Shown here one piece after another: positions 10,376 to 20,918 of a stretch of 64,000 bases of DNA. The stretch is taken from positions 30,940,251-31,004,250 of the forward strand of contig NC_037670.1 in the NCBI RefSeq assembly GCF_003255815.1, written 5' to 3'. The stretch comes from Theropithecus gelada. Its lineage: Eukaryota > Chordata > Mammalia > Primates > Cercopithecidae. The position numbers and the translations under genes were made by a program. Under the pieces are notes generated by a model. It did not search any database. It was given only the letters and a program-made list of their open reading frames with translations, and was not told where the DNA came from. The first letter of the stretch is position 1. Each line of letters starts with the position of its first letter.

Positions 10376-12692
10376 AATACTTTATATCCTCTTACTACTG
10401 GATGTTTGATCTGCCTCTGATTTTTTTCATGCTAGTATAAATATTTCTGCCATGACCATCCTTACAAATAAATTTTTATGGTGTCTGTGATTATTTCCCA
10501 CTAATAGAATGGTACTGAGTTATAATACAATGCACTGTATATATTTAAAGTGTGTAATTTGACATGTTGACATATGTAACCATACATGAAAATAGCGCCA
10601 GAAGCAATAATGGATAATGGATAGATACGTTACCTCCAAATTTTCCCTGTGCCTCCTTTCCTCTCTCTATCCCCCCCCCCAATACATTAAATAGCCTTCT
10701 GTCAGCATAGATTAGCCTTTCTAGAATTTTATAAAAATTAGTAGCATGCAGTATGTACTACTTCAGCTGGCTTTTATCACTTACATCGTTAGAGATTCAT
10801 CCATGTTGTTGCATGCATCCATTCAATACTCCTTTCCTTTTTTTATTGTGCAGTAATATTCTAACGTACTATACACAACTTGTTTATCCATTTATCTGTT
10901 CATGGACATTTCAGTTGTTTACAGTTTAGGGCTATTACAAATACAGTTGACATTAATATTCACATTCAAGTCTTTGTATGGACATACGTTTTCATCTCTT
11001 TTGGGTAAGTGTGTAAGGCTGGAATGACTGGTGGTAGAGATACTTTTAACTTTTAAGAAACTGCCAAACTGTTTTCCAAAGTAGTTGCACCATTTGACAT
11101 TTCCACAGCAGTGCATGTGAGTTTCAGCTGCTTCACAACATCGTCACTTGGCATGACAGGCCTTTTTAATTTTAGCCATTGTAGTAAGTGTGTAATGGCA
11201 CCTCATGGTGGTTTTAATTTGCATTTCCTTAATGACTAAAGATGTGGAGCATCTTCTCATGTGCTTATCCATAATCCGTATATCTCTTTGGTGAATTGTC
11301 GGTTCAAATCTTTGGCCCATTTGAAAATTAGGATTGTGGCTGGCGCAGTGGCTCACACCTATAATCCCAGCACTTTGGGAGGCTGAGGCAGGCAGATCAC
11401 CTGAGGTCAGAAGTTCAAGACTAGCCTGGCCAAAATGGTGAAATTCCATCTCTACAAAAATACAAAAATTAACCAGGCATGATGGCGGGTGCCTGTAATC
11501 CCAGCTACTTGGGAGGCTGAGGCAGGAGAATTGCTTGAACTCAGGAGGCGGAGGTTGCAGTGAAAACACGCCACTGCACTCCAGTCTGGGCAACAGAGTG
11601 AGATTCTGTCTCAAAATAAATAAATAAATACATTGTAAAAATCAAAATAAAAATTAGGATTGTTTATCTTCTTCTTATTGAATTTTGAGCCTTCTTTATA
11701 TATTCTATACACAAGTCCATTATCAGATATGTGATTGGAAAATAATAGTTTTTCTCTGTCTTCGGGTTTTTTTTTTTATTCTCTTACAGGGACTTATGAA
11801 GAGCAAAAGTTCTTAATTTTGATGCAGTCCAATTTAACAATTTTTTTCTTTTATGGATTATACTTTTGGTTTGTATCTAACAAATTTTTACACTACTCAA
11901 TGTCACAAATATTTTCTCTTATGATTTAGTCTAAAATTTTTATAATTTTACATTGTATATTCAGGTCTATGACCTACTTTGAGTTATTTTTGTACATGAT
12001 TTGAGGTATTGGTTGAAGTTAACTTTTTGCAGGTGTATGTTCAATTATTCCAACATCGTATGTTGAAAAGACCATCCTTTCTCGACTGAATTGCCTTTGT
12101 ACCTTTGTCAAAATTTTTTGTCTATATACATGTGGACTATTTCTGAACTTTCCAGTGTATTCCGTTTATCTATTTGTCTCTGTGCTAATACTGCACTGTG
12201 TCTTGGTTACTATAATTTTATAATAAGTTTGAAGTCAGGTGGTGTAAGTCCTCCAACTTTGTTCTTATTTTTCAAAGTTGTTATTCTGGAACTTTGCATT
12301 TCCATATGGATTTTAACACAGTTTATCAATTTTTACGCTCCCCCATAAAAAAAAGCCTGCTGCAATTTTTATTAAAATTGCATTGAAACCGTAGATTAAT
12401 TTGGAGATAATTAGCATCCCAACAGTATTGAGTCTTTCAATCCATAAACGTGGTATATCTCCCCATTTAGTTAGGTCTTCTTTAATTTGTTTTGGCAATG
12501 TTATGCAGTTTTCAATAGCGAGTCTTTCACATCTTTACCTCAAAGTATTTCACATTTTTGATAAAATGTAAATGGTGTATTTTAAAGTTTCAATGTCTGA
12601 TTGTTGGTTGCTAGTATGTAAAAATATTATTGATTTTTAATCTTAAATCCTGCAACCTTGCTAGCCCCATATGTTAGTTCTAGAATCTTTAT
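10376..12692 (-). mobile_element. Old L1, 3'UTR plus ORF2 fragment
   Basis: Antisense L1: a 3'UTR with 'aaagtgtgtaatttgacatg' and 'taatttgcatttccttaatg' further in, then reversed ORF2 text such as 'accttgctagccccatatgt' at the right end. It carries a C10 run near 10671 and an Alu at 11338-11649. It breaks near 12692, where another L1 3' end begins. ORF2 is full of stops; this is a dead L1M-type copy. Confidence 0.85.
11338..11649 (+). mobile_element. AluS-like, plus strand, inside L1
   Basis: Complete Alu with a TAAA-rich tail. Perfect 14-bp TSD 'aaaattaggattgt' (11324-11337 and 11650-11663) inside reversed L1 sequence, so the Alu is younger than the L1. Confidence 0.97.
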
Positions 12693-13332
12693 TTTTATGA
12701 GTTACAACTGACAAATAAAATTGCATATATTTGTGGTATACAATGTGATGTTCTGATCTTTGTATACATTGCAAAATTATTAAATTGAGCTAATTAACAG
12801 ATCCATCACCTCACATACTTATCACTTTTTGTGGTCAGAACATTAAGATCCACTCTTATAGGAATTTTCAAGTATGCAATACATTATTATTAACTGTAAT
12901 CACCATACTATATAGTAGATCTCTAGAGCTTATTCATTCTAACTGAACCTTGGACACTTTGACCAACATCTCCCCATTCCCATCTCCCAACACCTGCCAG
13001 GCCACTGACAACCACACTCCATTCTTTGCTTCTATTAGTTCAACATGTTTAGATCCCACATGTAAGTGAGATTAGGCAACATTTGTTTTTCTATGCCTGG
13101 CTTATTTTTCTTAGCATAAGGTCCTCCGGGTCCATCCATAATGACAGGAGTTTCTTCTTTTTTAAGGCTCAATAGTGTTCTATCCACATTGCCTTTATCA
13201 TTCATCCATTGGTGAACACAAATTGATTCCATAGCTTGTCAATTATGAACACGGGAGTGCAGATATCTCTTTGATATTTTTATGTCTTTTGGGCATATAT
13301 CCAGAAACAGGATTGCTGGATCATATAGTTCT
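12693..13332 (-). mobile_element. Second L1 3' end, nested
   Basis: A fresh L1 3'UTR start ('atgagttacaactgacaaat') followed by reversed ORF2 end text ('gggcatatatccagaaacag', 'attgctggatcatatagttc'). The element is 5'-truncated near 13332. Confidence 0.85.
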
Positions 13333-13852
13333 ATTTTTTAATTGATATATAATAATTGTACATATTTGTAGAGTACATGTGATACTTTGATATGTGCTTA
13401 CCGTCTATAATAATCAAATCAGAGTAATTAGGATATCCATCGCCTCACACATTTATCATTGCTTTGTGCTGACAGCATTTCAACTCCTCCAGCTATTTGG
13501 AAATATACAATAAATCATTGTTAATTGTAGTCACCCTACTGTGCTATCAAACAATATAACTTACTCCTCCTATCTAACTGTTATGTTTGTACCCAATAAC
13601 CAACCTCACTGCACACCTCTGACCCTTCCCAGTGACTCTTCCCAGCTTCTGGTAACCATCATTCTACTGCCTACATCCATGAGGTCCACTTTTTTAGCTC
13701 CCATTTATGAGTGAGAATATGCAATAATTGGCTTTCTGTGCCTGGTTTGTTTACTTAACGTAATGATCTCCAGTTCCATCCATGCTTCTGCAAATGACAG
13801 AAATTCACTCTTTTTTATGACTAAATAGTATTCCATTGTATAACAAAGACAG
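13333..13852 (-). mobile_element. Third L1 3' end, nested
   Basis: Begins 'attgatatataataattgta', which aligns loosely with the start of the preceding copy, then repeats the same 3' landmarks ('tagctcccatttatgagtga', 'aatagtattccattgtataa'). A separate 5'-truncated L1 in the same orientation. Confidence 0.85.
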
Positions 13853-14200
13853 TCGGGAAGCATACCTTTCTCTTCCATTTTTTAGAAGATTTTGTGTAGA
13901 ATTGGTTTAATTTTTCCCTAAATTGTTTGGCAGAATTTCCCAATAGAACTAACAGGGCCTTGAGTTTTCTTTGTGGGAAAATTTTTAACTAGATATTAAT
14001 GCCCTTAAGAGACATGGGAATTTTTAAGTTACCTATTTATTCCTCAGTGAGCTTTATGTCTTTTAACAATTTTTTTTCATCTGTTATCAAATATATTGGC
14101 ACAAAATTGTTAATAATATTATTCTTTTAATCTCTATAGAATCTGGAGTTGGACCTTTCATTAGAATTGAACCTTTCATTCTTGATATCAATGTCTCTAT
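13853..14200 (-). mobile_element. Remaining ORF2 portion of an older L1
   Basis: Reversed L1 ORF2 text ('agattttgtgtagaattggt', 'gagttttctttgtgggaaaa') that probably continues the element broken at 12692. By comparison with L1 from memory, several hundred bases of ORF2 are missing between the two parts. Confidence 0.75.
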
Positions 14201-14880
14201 TTTTAAAATAAACTTTTAATATTAAAATAGTTTTAGATTTACAGAAAATTCTTATAAATCCCAGGCCCACTTTTCCCTATTATTAACATCTTACATGAGT
14301 ATGGTAAATTTGTCATAATTAATGAACCAGTATTGATGCATTGTTGTTCATGAAAGTCCGTACTTTATTCAGATTTTCTTTCTTTTTACCTTATGTCCTA
14401 TTTCACCTCCAGGATTTCATCTCGGATGCCACATTACAGTTGGCAATCATTTCTCCTTGGGTGCCTCTTGTCACAGTTTCTCAAATTTTCCTTGATAGTT
14501 CTGAGGTATACTGGCAAAAATTTTGTTTAGAACATATTTCGACTTGGGTTTGTCTGATGTTTCTCTCATGAATTAGACAGAGTTGCGGGTTTGGGAAAGA
14601 TCAGACAAGACCAGAGAGATAAAGCGCCGTTCTCATCACACGATGTCAGAGGTACATACTATCGACATGACATCACTGTTGACGTTAATCGTGATCACCG
14701 ACTGAGGCGTGTTTGTCAGGCTTCTGTACCGTACAGCGACCCTTCTCTCCACCCAGTGTACTTATCAGAAAGAAGCCACTATGTGTAGTGCACACTTTGG
14801 GAATGCGGGGGTACATTCTATCTCCTTGAGGACAGGGTAGCTATATAAATTATTTGAGATTATTCTGCACAGGAGATTTT
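14201..14880. mobile_element. Old L1ME/L1M4-like non-coding segment
   Basis: Text such as 'ttttagatttacagaaaatt', 'tccctattattaacatctta' and 'gggtttgtctgatgtttctc' matches a common old L1-associated segment. I do not claim an orientation or subfamily. Confidence 0.6.
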
Positions 14881-14991
14881 TTTATTCTTCATTTATTTAT
14901 CTAATCATTCATTTACATCAGTATAAACAGATATAACAAGAGTTTATTAACACAGAGGTTAAACGAAGTTAAGGTTCAAGATTATTTTTGC

Positions 14992-15287
14992 GGCCGGGCG
15001 CGGTGGCTCAAGCCTGTAATCCCAGCACTTTGGGAGGCCGAGACGGGAGGATCACAAGGTCAGGAGATCGAGACCATCCTGGCTAACACGATGAAACCCC
15101 GTCTCTACTAAAAAATACAAAAAAATAGCCGGGCGAGGTGGCGGGCGCCTATAGTCCCAGCTACTCGGGAGGCTGAGGCAGGAGAATGGCGTAAACCCGG
15201 GAGGTGGAGCTTGCAGTGAGCTGAGATTCGGCCACTGCACTCCAGCCTGGGCGACAGAGCGAGACTCCGTCTCAAAAAAAAAAAAAA
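14992..15287 (+). mobile_element. Young AluYR-like copy, plus strand
   Basis: Near-consensus Alu with 'ggtggctcaagcctgtaatc', 'gccgggcgaggtggcgggcg' and 'gctgagattcggccactgca'. Perfect 13-bp TSD 'agattatttttgc' (14979-14991 and 15288-15300). Low divergence and an intact TSD suggest a lineage-specific insertion. Confidence 0.97.
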
Positions 15288-15300
15288 AGATTATTTTTGC

Positions 15301-16218
15301 TCTTCTTTTTCACTAGCTTCAGTGTGTTGGCTTATCCTTTTGGGTGGGCTTCTCTCTCATGGCCCCTAAAAGGCTGCCATAGTTCTAGGCATCACCTCCT
15401 CACCTATGCACACCAGAAGCTGAAAAAGGAGCTTACTGTCTTATTTGAAAAGCAAAGGCAATTTCCCAAAAGACCCCTGTGGGAGTCCCTTCTCATCTCA
15501 TTGGCCAAAATTGTGTCACATGACCATTCATAAACCAGTCCCTGCCTGGGGAAGGATAAGATTCCCTACACCAAGTCTGGGGCCTCTGTAAGGCCCATCC
15601 TAATGTGAGTAACATTGCCACACTCTAGAGGATAAAAATGGGATTCTGTTCAAGTAAAAGAAGGGAGATAGCTGTTTGCAGGGTAATTAATAGTGACTGC
15701 CATAGGAAACCATTATAATTAGAGACCTCAAAAATACGTCTTCATTGATAGAAGAGACTGCTGGTGTAAAACCCTGAAATACCAGTGATACAAAAGACTT
15801 CTTTTCATCCTCCCTTTCCCATTCTTCCATTGTCTTTGTCATTTTATTTTTATACCTGCCCTCCTCTCCACCCCAAAGTCTTTTATGACATTTTCTCCTT
15901 TAGGTATTTTTGTCATCAAAGAAATTACCAGCTTCCTTTCAAGGCACTAAATAAAACAAGCAAAGTATCTGTAATGACCTCATGAGCACCGTGGAAAAGT
16001 TTAGGTCTCTGCCTTTGAATATTTTTGATAGCTTCATAGAAGTACAATAAGAATTAAAGAGGAGAAATTTCTTTATTCAAAAAAACGGTTACTGAGCATA
16101 TGGGCTTAATATGGGTTGGAGGAAAAGAAGAGGTGAGGAGAGTACAAGTGGGAAGGGGAAAACAGAAAAGGAAAGGCTACTCTGTCTTCAAGATGTGCAA
16201 CACATAAAACAATTAGAA
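15301..16218. other. Unassigned stretch with 93-bp duplicated segment
   Basis: Old repeat-like text (for example 'ctcattggccaaaattgtgt' near 15498) resembles text near 16966 ('ctcattgaccgaaatttggt'). The sharply bounded copy at 15941-16033 is listed separately. No coding evidence. Confidence 0.4.
15941..16033 (+). repeat. 93-bp direct repeat, copy 1
   Basis: From 'aaggcactaaataaaacaag' to 'tttttgatagct'. It aligns without gaps to 17258-17350 with 7 mismatches (about 92% identity), while the flanks do not align. Family unknown. Confidence 0.9.
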
Positions 16219-16526
16219 GGCGGGACACCGGTGGCTCACCCCTGTAATCTCAACACTTTGGGAGGCTGAGGCGGGCAGATCACCTGAAGTCAGGAGTTCG
16301 AGATCAGCCTGGCCAACATGGTGAAAGCCCATTTCTACTAAAAATTAAAAAAAAAAAAAATAAGTCGGGTGTGGCGGCAGCCACCTGTAATCCCAGCTAC
16401 TAGGGAGGCTGAGGCAGGAGAATCGCTTGAACCTGGGAGGTAGAGGTTGCCGGGAGCCGAGATCGCACCACTGCACTCCAGCCTGGACAACACAGCAAGA
16501 CTCTGTCTCAAAAAAAAAAAAAAAAT
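16219..16526 (+). mobile_element. AluS-like, plus strand
   Basis: Complete Alu with an expanded middle A-rich linker and a damaged head ('cgggacaccggtggctcacc'). Flanks 'aattagaag' and 'aattagaaa' suggest a short TSD. Confidence 0.94.
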
Positions 16527-17519
16527 TAGAAAACAAAGCAATGTTCCTAACACATCACCGTGTACTCCAAATAGGTTTACCGTTCCTTCCTACCTCATCT
16601 CCACTGTGCTTATTACAGCAGCTGGCACATGGTCAGCTAGAAGTAATGAAAACACATGAGCTCCTGGAAATTTACCTTTTTCACATACTAAGAAGTCTGG
16701 AAGGAAAATTTGCTGCCATCAGTTCAGCTTCTCAGGCTCATTCGGTGTCTAGCTCTTTCCAGGCTTCCACCTTTCATTTGTTGGCTTTTTGTCTTTGTGA
16801 TTATTGCTTCATGGTCACAAGATGGCTGCCACAGCGCCAAGAATCATGACTGCATTCAAAGTCAGCATACAGTGAGGCAGCCAGATAACATAGGACCTCC
16901 ACTTTTCTGCCTCCTATGGCGGGGATCAAAAATACTTTTCACAAGCCCTCAACAGACTTCCTTTTCGTCTCATTGACCGAAATTTGGTCAAATGGCTCCC
17001 ATTAGCTACGAGAGGAGAGGGCGGCAAAGTGAATAGCTGGCAAATGGTATTAGCATAGCCATGACTGGCTTAAAATCAATCACAGTTCATTCACAGGAGC
17101 TGGACACATGACTACCCACCCTCCCAACCCCTCAACCCAACCACCAAGAAAAAGAAAATCAGAGCTCCGTGAGCAAGAAAGCAAGCAGAGAAACGGCAGA
17201 TGCCCAGGTCTTCCAACTTCATTCCCAAGTGCCTTTTATCCTCTTCACGTCACCTGTAAGGCACTAAATAAAACAAGCAAAGCATCTGTAGTGACCTCAT
17301 GAGCACAGAGGAAAAGTCTCGGTCTCTGCCTTTGAATAGTTTTGATAGCTGTAGTAGCCGCACTGACCCCCACTTTTTACCCGAGATCAGTTCATACTTC
17401 AGGACCTGGCTCTCGCTGACCTTGCTGCCTTTAAGATCCCCCCAGGACCTGCACCTCCACCCCAGGGAGCGGGTTTGGCTGAACCATGCCTCAGGCCCAG
17501 TGGACAAGCCCTGGAATCT
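16527..17519. other. Unassigned 1-kb stretch with duplicated segment
   Basis: Contains a second weak copy of the old text seen near 15350-15520 (around 16780-16990) and the second 93-bp repeat. No gene was recognised. Confidence 0.4.
17258..17350 (+). repeat. 93-bp direct repeat, copy 2
   Basis: Gap-free partner of 15941-16033, 1317 bp downstream in the same orientation. Both copies are exactly 93 bp by visual alignment. Confidence 0.9.
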
Positions 17520-18122
17520 GCTTTCGTGGTTTGAATCCTGGCTGTGCCTCTTTCTGGTTATAGCCTTTTAGGAATTGATTTGACCCTCTGGGAGTGAGAA
17601 CTCTTCAGTTTCCTCACCTGTCCAATGAACATAAATATAGTGACTGGCACAAAGTGGTCCCTTAATTTTAAAACTTGTCAGATGAATGGACAGAAGGATG
17701 ACACCTACCCCCATGGAACCACTGAGAATATTAAATGAGATGATGTATATGAGTTGGGCGCAGTGGCCCACACCTGTAATCCCAGCACTTTAGGAGGCCA
17801 AGGCAGGCGGATCACAAGGCCAAGAGATCGAGACCATCCTGGCCAACATAGTGATACCCTGTCTCTACTAAAAATACAAAAATTAGCCTGGCATGGTGGT
17901 GCACACCTGTAGTCCCAGTTATTTGGGAGGCTGAGGCAGGAGAATCGCTTGAACCCAGGGGGCAGAGGTTGCAGGGAACTGAGATTGCGCCACTACACTC
18001 CAGCCTGGGGACAGAGCAAGACTCTGTCTAAAAAGAAAAGAAAAGAAAAAAAGAGAGAGATAATGTATATGAAAGACCAAATGACTCCTGGCACACAGTA
18101 AATGCTCATTATATGCAGGCAG
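17520..18122 (+). mobile_element. MIR, split by an Alu
   Basis: MIR text ('ggtttgaatcctggctgtgc', 'tttcctcacctg', 'ttaaatgagatgatgtatat') resumes after the Alu with 'ctcctggcacacagtaaatg'. Internal Alu at 17753-18058. Confidence 0.8.
17753..18058 (+). mobile_element. AluS-like inside a MIR
   Basis: Complete Alu with a GAAAA/GAGA tail. The host MIR text 'gatgatgtatatga' (ending 17752) recurs as 'gataatgtatatga' after the tail, a 13/14 TSD. Confidence 0.95.
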
Positions 18123-18535
18123 AAACCGATTATATCACCACCTGGCTTCAAAGCCTTCAATTGCTTCAGTTACACTTAGGGTGAAGGTTCAAGTACAAAC
18201 TGCTTGAATGACATGGCCTGTTCCTACCTCTTGGGATTCTCCCTTGTTTCTTCAATCATGCTGTCTCTGCCTTGGGCAGCTGCACACCTGCTCCTCCCAC
18301 TCAGTGTGGATGACATCTTCCATTCATCCTTCATGTCCTATCTAGGAGTCTCTTTCCCCTACAGGCCTTTGCCTCAATTCTTCTCACACAGTAGCCCGGC
18401 TAGGTTCCCAGGGAGACAAGAAGTCTGGAGCCAAAGCATTCAGGAAGAAAGTATTCAAAGAGAATTTCTGGAGTTGGGAAACAGGAAAGCATCCTCTCAA
18501 GTCTGCACTGCCAGGGCCCCAGGCGAAGCCCCTGA
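18123..18535. other. Unassigned stretch
   Basis: A 124-codon open frame (18204-18578) runs into the next Alu. It has a hydrophobic start but no recognised domain, and its end is Alu-derived. Treated as non-coding. Confidence 0.35.
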
Positions 18536-18549
18536 GAAATGTGACAGGA

Positions 18550-18855
18550 TGGCCGGGCACGGTGGCTCATGCCTATAATTCCAGCACTTTGGGAGGCTGA
18601 GGCGGGTGGATCACCAGAGGTCGGGAGTTTGAGACCAGCCTGGTGAAACCCTGTCTCTAGTAAAAATACAAAAACTAACTGGGCGTGGTGGCAGGCTCCT
18701 GTAATCCCAGCTATTCAGGAGGCTGAGGCAGGAGAATCACTTAAACCCAGGAGGTGGAGGTTGCAGTGAGCCGAGATTGCGCCATTGCATTCCAGCCTGG
18801 GCAACAGAGTGAGACTCCATCTCAAAAAAAAAAAAAAAAGAAAAGAAGAAAGAAA
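18550..18855 (+). mobile_element. AluS-like, plus strand
   Basis: Complete Alu with a short deletion after 'gagaccagcctg'. TSD 'gaaatgtgacagga' (18536-18549) versus 'gaaatgcgacagga' (18856-18869), 13/14. Confidence 0.95.
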
Positions 18856-18869
18856 GAAATGCGACAGGA

Positions 18870-19852
18870 CTCATCTTGTTCTTCTATCTGGAAAGCTGGG
18901 GGAGCCAGGACTGCAGATCAGAGGGGGTATGGAGTTCTCAAGATAGGACTACCATAAAGAGCAGATTTCTCAAGGAACCAAGCACAGAAAGAGCACAGAA
19001 AGCATTTATAAAGGCCCCATAATTATCCGGGAACCTGCAATTTGCCAAGAGTTATAGTTACAATCTCCCCACAGTTTCTCATACTTCTTGCATGTCCAAG
19101 ACTAAACTATTCATCTTCTGCTTATTCCGGCTGCTCCTCCTGAACCCATATCTCTGCCCAAGGTGCCATAATTGATCTTTCATCTTCAACTTTACCCTGC
19201 TGCCGGTGGTCCTCAGACTTCCCACAAAGCACTCCCATCCCTGCTCCCCTATGAGATACCCAGATCCTATCACCAGTCTCCTAGGGCTTCTCCCCACCAC
19301 TGGTCCCTCCCTGCCCCCATGCATGTTGCATACAGAGCCTGGATCCCTTCCTAGCCTGCTGCTCTCATCCACTCGGGTGCCTGCTCAAGTGTCTTCGCTG
19401 GCTCCCTGTCTCCTTTGTTAAACACGAATGTCTCGCCTGGAACTCTGAACTCTGCACGCCCTCTCCATATATATTTCTGACCATCCTCCCCATTTTTTCT
19501 TTCTTTATTTTAAAACCTGTCATACATTCAAAAGAGTGTTCCTAAGAGTTGCACAAATTATTGTTCTAAAGACCACATCTGCAAAACCACCTCTCACAGT
19601 AAATCATCAAACATGTCGAGTTTGTTAGCCATTCCCCTCCGCTCCCTCACTTAGCATTTTCCCCTCCCACCTCCTTGAGCTAACCCACCCCTGACATGTT
19701 CATAATGATTGCCTTGATTTTCTTAGAGTCCTACCACGTAGTTCTGAATGACATTTTTGCTCGGCGTTGCCAAATTCTGAATTTTCTATTGACTGTATTA
19801 TTCCACATTGATTTTGCCATGACTAGATTCTCCTTCCCCTGTTTCTCAGCCT
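18870..19852. other. Unassigned 1-kb stretch
   Basis: Pyrimidine-rich in part. Small open frames overlap on both strands. No named repeat was recognised. Confidence 0.4.
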
Positions 19853-20105
19853 ATTTGAGATATAATTCACATAGCAATTCACTCACCAAAAGTCTACAAT
19901 TCAGTGGCTTTGGCATATTAACTGCAACCATCACCACGATCTGAAGTTAGAAAAATACTATCACTGTAAAAAGAAGCCCTGTACTCATTGGCAGTTACTT
20001 CCCATTTCTCCCCACCCCTCAACCCTAGGCAATCTCATATCTACTTCCTGTCTCCATAGATTTGCCTCTTCTATTCTATTTCATATAAGAGGAATCATAC
20101 TCATT
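19853..20105. mobile_element. Old L1M-type fragment
   Basis: 'tttgagatataattcacata', 'aattcagtggctttggcata' and 'ggaatcatac' match a common old L1 3' segment. Diverged; orientation not claimed. Confidence 0.65.
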
Positions 20106-20149
20106 CTATCTACCATGTGCTCTCATGAAACTGACCACTCTCTTTCCCC

Positions 20150-20475
20150 AGGTGCAGAACACCAGTCATTCTGTCTAGAATCGCCTCCCCACCCCAGCCA
20201 TCACTGCCCACCCAGGTCTGACAGCTTCTGTGTGATCCAGCCCCAAGCATCACTCTTCCACTTAGCTTTCCTCTTTTCACTCTACCGTCCTGTAATTTTT
20301 CCCCTGTCAGATTCTCAAAGCACACTGTAACTTTGTCTCAGGAGGCCTAGTGTCTCCTTTACTAAACTGTCGGCTCTGTGAAGGGTCCGTACTTTGCCTG
20401 GTTTTATTCCCTGCTGTTCTCCAGAGCCCGGTCAGTGCCTGGCACATAGCAGATGTCTGATAGGTATGCAATGAG
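20150..20475 (+). mobile_element. L2 3' fragment
   Basis: Ends with L2-like text: 'cagtgcctggcacatagcag' followed by 'atgtctgataggtatgcaat'. Upstream sequence fits diverged L2. Confidence 0.65.
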
Positions 20476-20563
20476 AGGATGAGGACTATGCGCATTATTC
20501 TGCCTGAGATTACCATTGCTTGTGCATATAACTAGAACTTGAATGTGAGGAATTAACTAGGTG

Positions 20564-20918
20564 TGTCTTCGTCCATTTTGTGCTTCTGTAAGGGAATACC
20601 TGAGACTGGGTAATTTATAATAAGCAGAGATTTATTTCTCACAGTTCTAGGGGCTTGAAAGTCCAAGATCAAGGGGATGGCATCCTGTGAGGGCCTTCTT
20701 GCTGTGTCATAACATGGCAGAAGGCATCACATGGCAGAAGGGCAAGGAGAGGGTGGAAGACAGAGAGAGAATAACTCAAGCCCGTTTATAATCAGCATTA
20801 ATCCGTTCATGAGGATGAAGCCCTCATGACCTAAACACCTGCCATGAGGCACCATATCTAACACTATTGCATTGAAGATTAAGCTTCCAACACATGGGGA
20901 CACATTCAAATCATAGCA
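20564..20918 (-). mobile_element. MST/MLT1-like MaLR solo LTR
   Basis: Antisense LTR: 'acctgagactgggtaattta', 'ctcacagttctaggggcttg', 'aatccgttcatgaggatgaa' and 'catggggacacattcaaatc'. Diverged, with no internal region. Confidence 0.85.

Noticed and set aside
15785..17302. Related C-terminal peptides (KALNKTSK...) in two open frames as a duplicated exon
   Set aside because: The resemblance comes only from the 93-bp DNA duplication. Upstream codons are unrelated, and nothing else suggests translation.
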